64,000 nucleotides of DNA. Source: Acanthosepion pharaonis (lineage: Eukaryota > Mollusca > Cephalopoda > Sepiida > Sepiidae). The notes under the pieces were generated by a model. It was not told the origin of the DNA and did not search any database. It worked only from the letters and a program-made list of their open reading frames with translations. Where the stretch lies: NCBI GenBank assembly GCA_903632075.3, contig CAHIKZ030000389.1:489001-553000 (forward strand), written 5' to 3'. Below are positions 59,316 through 64,000 of the stretch, in pieces; positions within the stretch are counted from its first letter, which is position 1; the number at the start of each line of letters is the position of its first letter. Position numbers and translations under genes: made by a program.

Positions 59316-59535
59316 ATATATTTGTACAGGATGATAGAATCAGGAATAGCAAAGGAGAAGAAGAAAAAAGAATTTATGAAAGAGGGGAAGGTAGAGTGTT
59401 AGTAAAAAAGCTAAAATGAAATACTTGTAAATAGAATGGAAATGAAAGAAGACATACATTTGTATTTTATTACTCCTTTGACCTTTTTAAAGTAGGTTAA
59501 ATACTTTTTGAACATGATATGATGTTTTTCTTTTG
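59316..59535. other. No gene seen
   Basis: A-rich, possibly the tail region of the LINE that follows on the minus strand. Confidence 0.4.
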
Positions 59536-61130
59536 TTTAAGCATTTCACCCCAAGCAAGGCAGGAGTGCCACAATCATGCAGGGCGTTATGGAGAGTGAA
59601 AGTGAGAAAAGACTGTGTATAGATGGAATTCAGGAAAGGAAAAAAAAGACAGGGGTCAAGGCAACAGAAGATGGTGATTGACATTGAATTTAAATTTTTG
59701 AATATTGTAGTTATCAGGGAAGCAAGTGAGAAGGGAGTACCAATGTTGGGAAATATGAGAAAAGAAACTGTTGGAGTAGAAGTGGCAGTTGGATTTAGCT
59801 ATTTCAATAGTAAAAGGGTGGGACCTAGATGCCAATCTGGTAGCATGCTTAAATTCATGTAGTCAGGGCATCAGGGGAAAAAAAGCTCGTCAGAGCAATT
59901 GCCATGAAAATATTTGTAGAAAAGACTGAGTGAAGCCACACTATGCCTGTAAGAAAGTGTCTGAAATCGAGAAGCCAATTCAGGACTGATTACATTACAG
60001 ATCCTTCTTTGGATTTTGTCAAGAACCTTGAGATGAACAGCAGGGGCACCAGACCAGATATAGCAACAGTATTCAATGCAAGGACGAAAGGTAAATTTTT
60101 AGATGTGTGAAATGGACTCTAATGAGAAATACCTTCTGGTATGACACAGTGAACCAAATTTCCTTACAGTAGATGCAGATATTAATTCAATGTAATTGTT
60201 CCACTTCCAGTCAATTGAAAACATGAGGGCAAGAAAGCACAGTGAGACACTCTTACTGAGACAAGCATCAACCATGCTGATGGGAGTGTGCAGGGATGTT
60301 TCTCTATGGTGGTTAAATGAGAGCAGTTTAGTTTTGGAGGCATTAAAATTTACAACCCATTTCCTGCCCCAGTAAACCACTGATTGGAGGTTCTTTTCGA
60401 GAGCAGTGTCCAGGTTAACTTTGTCAGCACTGCCAGGATTACTATTGAGACAGGAGTAAATGGTAGTGTTGTCTGCATAATTGCTTACTTGGGAACTGAT
60501 GGTATCAGGGAGATCATTGATGAAGATCAGAAAGAGTGTAGGATCCAGGATAGAGTCTTGGAGAACACCCACGTTAGTATGAAGAGAGCCCATTCAGAAA
60601 GACTTTCATTTCATGATTGATAGGAATGATTGGATTAAATCAATCATCCTGTAATACCATAGCCCCAAGAGACCAGCATGCAAAACCCTGTCAAATGCCT
60701 TTGAGATATCTAAAACCACAGCTCAAACTTCACTATTATTATCAAGAGATTGATATATGTATTCAGTGATGGCCATAAGCACATCTGTGGTAGATCAGTA
60801 AAACAGAATCCATATTGTTTGTCAGAGAGAGAGGTAAGATGCTTAACCACTTCAACATTGATTAAGATCTTGAAGACTTTGCTGAATTGGTAGGAGACTG
60901 ATAGGGTGGTAGTTAGAGGGGTCAGAAGGTTCTCTAGAAATGATTGAATAGAGGAGGGATTGAGGATTTGCTGTTGTTTAGAACACTCTTGCCACCAATA
61001 ATCTCTAGAATCAGACTTGTGAGATGCTATATGTTGTTTCATTCTATCAGTAAATAGTAACTTTGGTTCTTTGAGGATATGCTTACACTCATTATGAGCA
61101 GAGACAAAAAGACGTCTGTTGTAATCAGAC
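59536..61130 (-). pseudogene. CR1/Jockey-type LINE reverse transcriptase, minus strand
   Basis: The N-terminal part at 61132-60710 contains SDYNRRLFVSAHNECKHILK, a linker block, and a YQFSKVFKILINVEVVKHL block. RT motifs follow on 60593-60099: GVLQDSILDPTLFLIFINDL (two Gly of the motif read as Asp), then YADNTTIYS where YADD is expected, and WGRKWVVNFNASKTKLLSFN. After a shift come the HIWSG-type block near 60050 and the C-terminal blocks to 59640. The 3' end near 59545 reads caccccaagcaaggcaggag on the plus strand. Catalytic changes and frameshifts make it inactive. This is the longest copy in the window. Confidence 0.88.
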
Positions 61131-61990
61131 ATATTGCTCTGGTACAGTCAGAAGAAGTTATTTCTGTGGGCTATAGCGTCTGAGTAAGCAGATGAAAACC
61201 AAGAAGATGAACACAATTTTACTTGGTATTTCCTAGTTGGAATGAAAACATCGATGCTGCCTTTCACCCAGGAGGAAACCTCAGATGCTCATATTCTGTT
61301 GATAGGAGATTCATGTCTGGTAGGGGAGTAGAAGGAAACATTTACAGACACTACCACATGATCAGAGTTGCTAAGGAAGCAGAGTTGCATTGTGTTGTGA
61401 TAAGAGTCAGGGATAGAGGTAAAAAAAGAGATCAAGAAACGTTACTAGGGAAACACATAGAAAAGTCAACCACCACTTCCATGAGGGTGATTAAAAAGTT
61501 CAGGGTTTGGATGCCAGTGAGGTCAGTGACATTGTGTTCAAGCTACCTGGTGTGGTGGGTGTTAAAGTCATCGAATACGAATATGTTAGCAGATGAGTGT
61601 AGGGAGATGGCCTTGTCTATATTATTGGAAATACTGTCTAGCACACAACAGGTTAACTTTGTCAGCACTGCCAGGCTTACTATGAAAGGAAATGATGGAG
61701 AGAGAAGAGATAGCTGCCTGAATTAAGTAGAAAGATGGAGACATGTATGTATGGTCAAGAGATTTGAGAGAGTGCTCCTTAGCTAGTTGGAGATGTTCGC
61801 AGATATAAATTTCAAGGCCATGCATTTGCATGTTCTTTCTAAGTAGAGGAAGGAAACTTTTCAAAGAGGAACAATTCCACACTGTAGAATTTGGTACAAA
61901 TACCATGAATGTTGGAGAAGGACAGGTTAAGGGGTTTAGGTGATATTTGTTGAGCTTGTTTAGATTTATAACTTTGGTTGTTGGTAGTCA
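61131..61990 (-). pseudogene. CR1/Jockey-type LINE endonuclease, minus strand
   Basis: Minus-strand pieces of an apurinic-type endonuclease precede the RT in the expected order. The 61906-61622 frame holds QMHGLEIYICEHLQLAKEHS. Near 61600-61540 a segment translates close to ANIFVF.DFN.HH, the DFN catalytic block. Near 61340-61390 is the region of the final SDH motif, with the His not clearly kept. A 27-base segment at 61649-61675 is identical to one in the RT (see findings). 5' end at about 61990. Confidence 0.75.
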
Positions 61991-61999
61991 TGATATGTT

Positions 62000-62440
62000 A
62001 TTTTGGTAAAGAAAAGTCTAAGGTAGAAGTAGCTGTCGGTCATCAAATATCACACAGGAAGAAGGAAACTGGCACAGACTGAAACAGTATGGCCTCAGGG
62101 TTGCTCATCGAAGGCACTTGAAGGGACACCCATCCATGTGCAACATGGCACTGCAAGAACCCCGATATTATGTAACTGTTGATTGGAGCAGCCTCTCAAG
62201 ATGCTACGCAAGAGTTTGGGCTCCTAACTAACAGTTGGCAATGGCAACCAGAAAACTGCCAACACTGTATCCTCAGAATGAAGAGATGTTGCTGCCGACC
62301 ACGTACATCACAAGAAAATCAAGACAGCACCACTATTAAGGCCAGAGAAAATGAAAGGAACTGGGAAACCATTCTTAAACAGAGGATCAAGAAGAGGAGT
62401 ATGGACTGAGTGATATGATGGCCTATCTACTCCAATTCAA
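62000..62440. other. Unassigned segment, richer in G+C
   Basis: A 76-codon frame (62179-62409, plus) and flanking sequence stand out by composition, with words like tggcaaccagaaaactgcca. No family is recognised; it is likely part of a repeat. Confidence 0.35.
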
Positions 62441-62517
62441 AGAAAAAAAAAAAAAAAGATTTAAGTTTTAACTTAGTTAAAATCCGAATGGCAGATCTTT
62501 GCACTGTAAAGTTGGTA

Positions 62518-62585
62518 GTCCAGTGGGGGTTGAGCAGTACAATATTACTATCCATTTCTTTTGTGTGGTGGTGGGGAGATGGCCT
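62518..62585. repeat. Dispersed repeat R2, copy 1
   Basis: gtgggggttgagcagtacaa followed by tattactatccatttctttt recurs at 62930-62985. Confidence 0.65.
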
Positions 62586-62925
62586 CAATTCCAACTGCCT
62601 CAACTTCACTAAGGGATAGGAAGAGAGAACTATCAAATCTACCAGGATACTTACCCAACAAGTAGTTAGAAAATGGAAGAAAGACAAATGATATGAAATT
62701 GATCAAAAATTAGCTGGGTTATTATGATAAGTACAAACACATTAAAATGTTATTGAGGAAATGAATAGAGATGTTGCAGGTGATCAAGAAAAAATGAATA
62801 AAGAATATTAAATTAAAAATGAGGGCTTACATTTGAGAAAAGACTAGAATTGTTCAATGAGGTGGCTGAGATTTATTTCATGTCATGTTTTGTCAAAATT
62901 GGCAAGTCCTATATGACAAGTCTTT

Positions 62926-62990
62926 GTGGGGGTTGAGCATTACAATAATACCACCCCCTTTCTTTTGGGGGGGGGGCATAAGAAACTAGG
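62926..62990. repeat. Dispersed repeat R2, copy 2
   Basis: gtgggggttgagcattacaa, then an accaccccctttcttttggg segment with a run of nine to ten G. It resembles 62518-62585 with substitutions. Confidence 0.65.
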
Positions 62991-63930
62991 TATGTAATAT
63001 TTTATTAATATAGAAGACAGATTTTTAAAATCAGCAATACTTTCATAGTATTGCTATGAAATCTGTGTTAAATATTTACTTTTTAATAAGCAAAAATGAA
63101 AAGGTGTTAAGAGTCAAAAAGGGTCAGAGTTGAGACTGTTTATCAATTTTCCCTTAAATCTCTTCAAAAACTCATTGTTCCAACTTTCCCTACACTCTGT
63201 TTTTTTTCTAGTTATCTTGATGAAGGTCTTGTTACTGGTGTGCCACAATGGTAGACAGTTTTTAGTTAGGTTCAGGATTCTTTCTGCTATTGATATTATT
63301 CAGTTAAATCTCTTTTGTTATCACAAGACACTAGTTTGGTTAAGGTACTAAATAAACAAAATTTTCCAATACTCAATGACAAAAAGAAACATTTAAAAAA
63401 AAACAGCATAGCAGAAGTTACAAATTAAAAATGGCTCACTAAAATTTGGGTCTTTGAATAGAGTGAGGCGTCATCTTTAAGTAGAAAAATAAGTATTATA
63501 AATATTTCTGCAAGAGTTAATTAGATGATTTATGGACACTATCTTCCTCTGGGCAACACTAAATGATCTTGCTTATTAATAAAAAAAAACAGTTTTTGAT
63601 TCAGGTCTGATTATCTAAATTGATAAAACATTTCCTTCTAACACTAAAAGAGAGAAATGATAAAATATTTGAAAATTAGTTTTGATGCTTGTGAGTCTAA
63701 TATTAGATAAATTTAAAAGAGGCTACAAGATATTACATTTTTTTCTTCTAGGAAATGATGCATCCGACAAAATGTCTGGCAGTGAATTAAATTTTTCTTT
63801 GGGTGCCAGAATTGATTAAAGCATGAAATTTTATCAGCTATATCAAAAGTCGCTTATATTTAAAACACTTCGAGGGAATGATGAAAACTGCTTGTCCCTC
63901 ATATTGACCTCAATGGGTTATGTTGGTTAG
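62991..63930. other. AT-rich, no gene seen
   Basis: No coding pattern, no structured repeat. Confidence 0.5.
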
Positions 63931-63934
63931 CAAG

Positions 63935-64000
63935 TTTATCTTGCTAGAACAATTACAAGTGAGTAGTGAGTTTGATCCTCACTGGGTGCTCCATATTTTC
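63935..64000 (+). mobile_element. tRNA-derived SINE, cut by the window end
   Basis: B-box gagtttgatcctcact (63968-63983) followed by gggtgctcca, nearly the same as at 27.72 kb and similar to 7.92 kb. Confidence 0.65.

Noticed and set aside
61223..61726. 167-codon plus-strand open frame
   Set aside because: It is antisense to the LINE endonuclease remnant, and no domain is visible in its own sense.

Overview
This is AT-rich animal DNA made almost entirely of old mobile elements, simple repeats and unassigned intronic or intergenic sequence. I found no convincing host protein gene. Dense dinucleotide arrays, many tRNA-related SINEs, a CR1/Jockey-type LINE seen in at least six places, Penelope-like traces and hAT, Tc1 and mariner relics together suggest a large invertebrate genome. 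A cephalopod mollusc is my best guess, but that is inference from repeat style, not from a species-diagnostic gene.

Layout. 1-4.8 kb: end of a LINE; a CR1-like LINE split by a SINE with a 5S rRNA-derived head; a promoter-like CCAAT/TATA block on the minus strand. 5.6-10.7 kb: a deleted hAT element with the tail of its transposase, SINEs, simple repeats. 10.7-14.05 kb: decayed Gypsy-type pol, clearly richer in G+C than its surroundings, followed by a 535-bp LTR with matching 7-bp ends. 15.3-16.0 kb: hairpins, including a roughly 400-bp imperfect palindrome. 17.4-26.7 kb: an unrecognised dispersed repeat, an 812-bp hAT element with a perfect 8-bp target duplication, Penelope-type terminal repeats, a pure-purine minisatellite and TA arrays. 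26.7-34 kb: LINE copies, a 300-bp hAT MITE with a perfect 8-bp target duplication, a remnant of an unnamed dispersed ORF family, SINEs. 35.3-40.8 kb: a LINE endonuclease remnant broken by a nearly complete Copia-type element (two 177-bp LTRs, primer site, polypurine tract, Copia gene order). 40.8-44.1 kb: foldback units edged by TA arrays. 44.8-46.4 kb: a Tc1-like element with inverted repeats of about 215 bp. 46.8-50 kb: a LINE RT and a mariner remnant. 51.9-62 kb: another CR1-like LINE, a promoter-plus-exon candidate, an internally deleted mariner-like transposase, a Penelope-like RT, an 80-bp palindrome, and the longest CR1-like LINE (endonuclease plus RT). 62-64 kb: unassigned repeats and the start of a SINE.

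All element coding regions carry stops, frameshifts or changed catalytic residues, so none looks active. The most interesting signals are structural: foldback units joined to TA arrays, hammerhead-like cores in Penelope-type termini, the 5S-tRNA composite SINE, nested insertions, and two promoter-like blocks followed by good splice donors.
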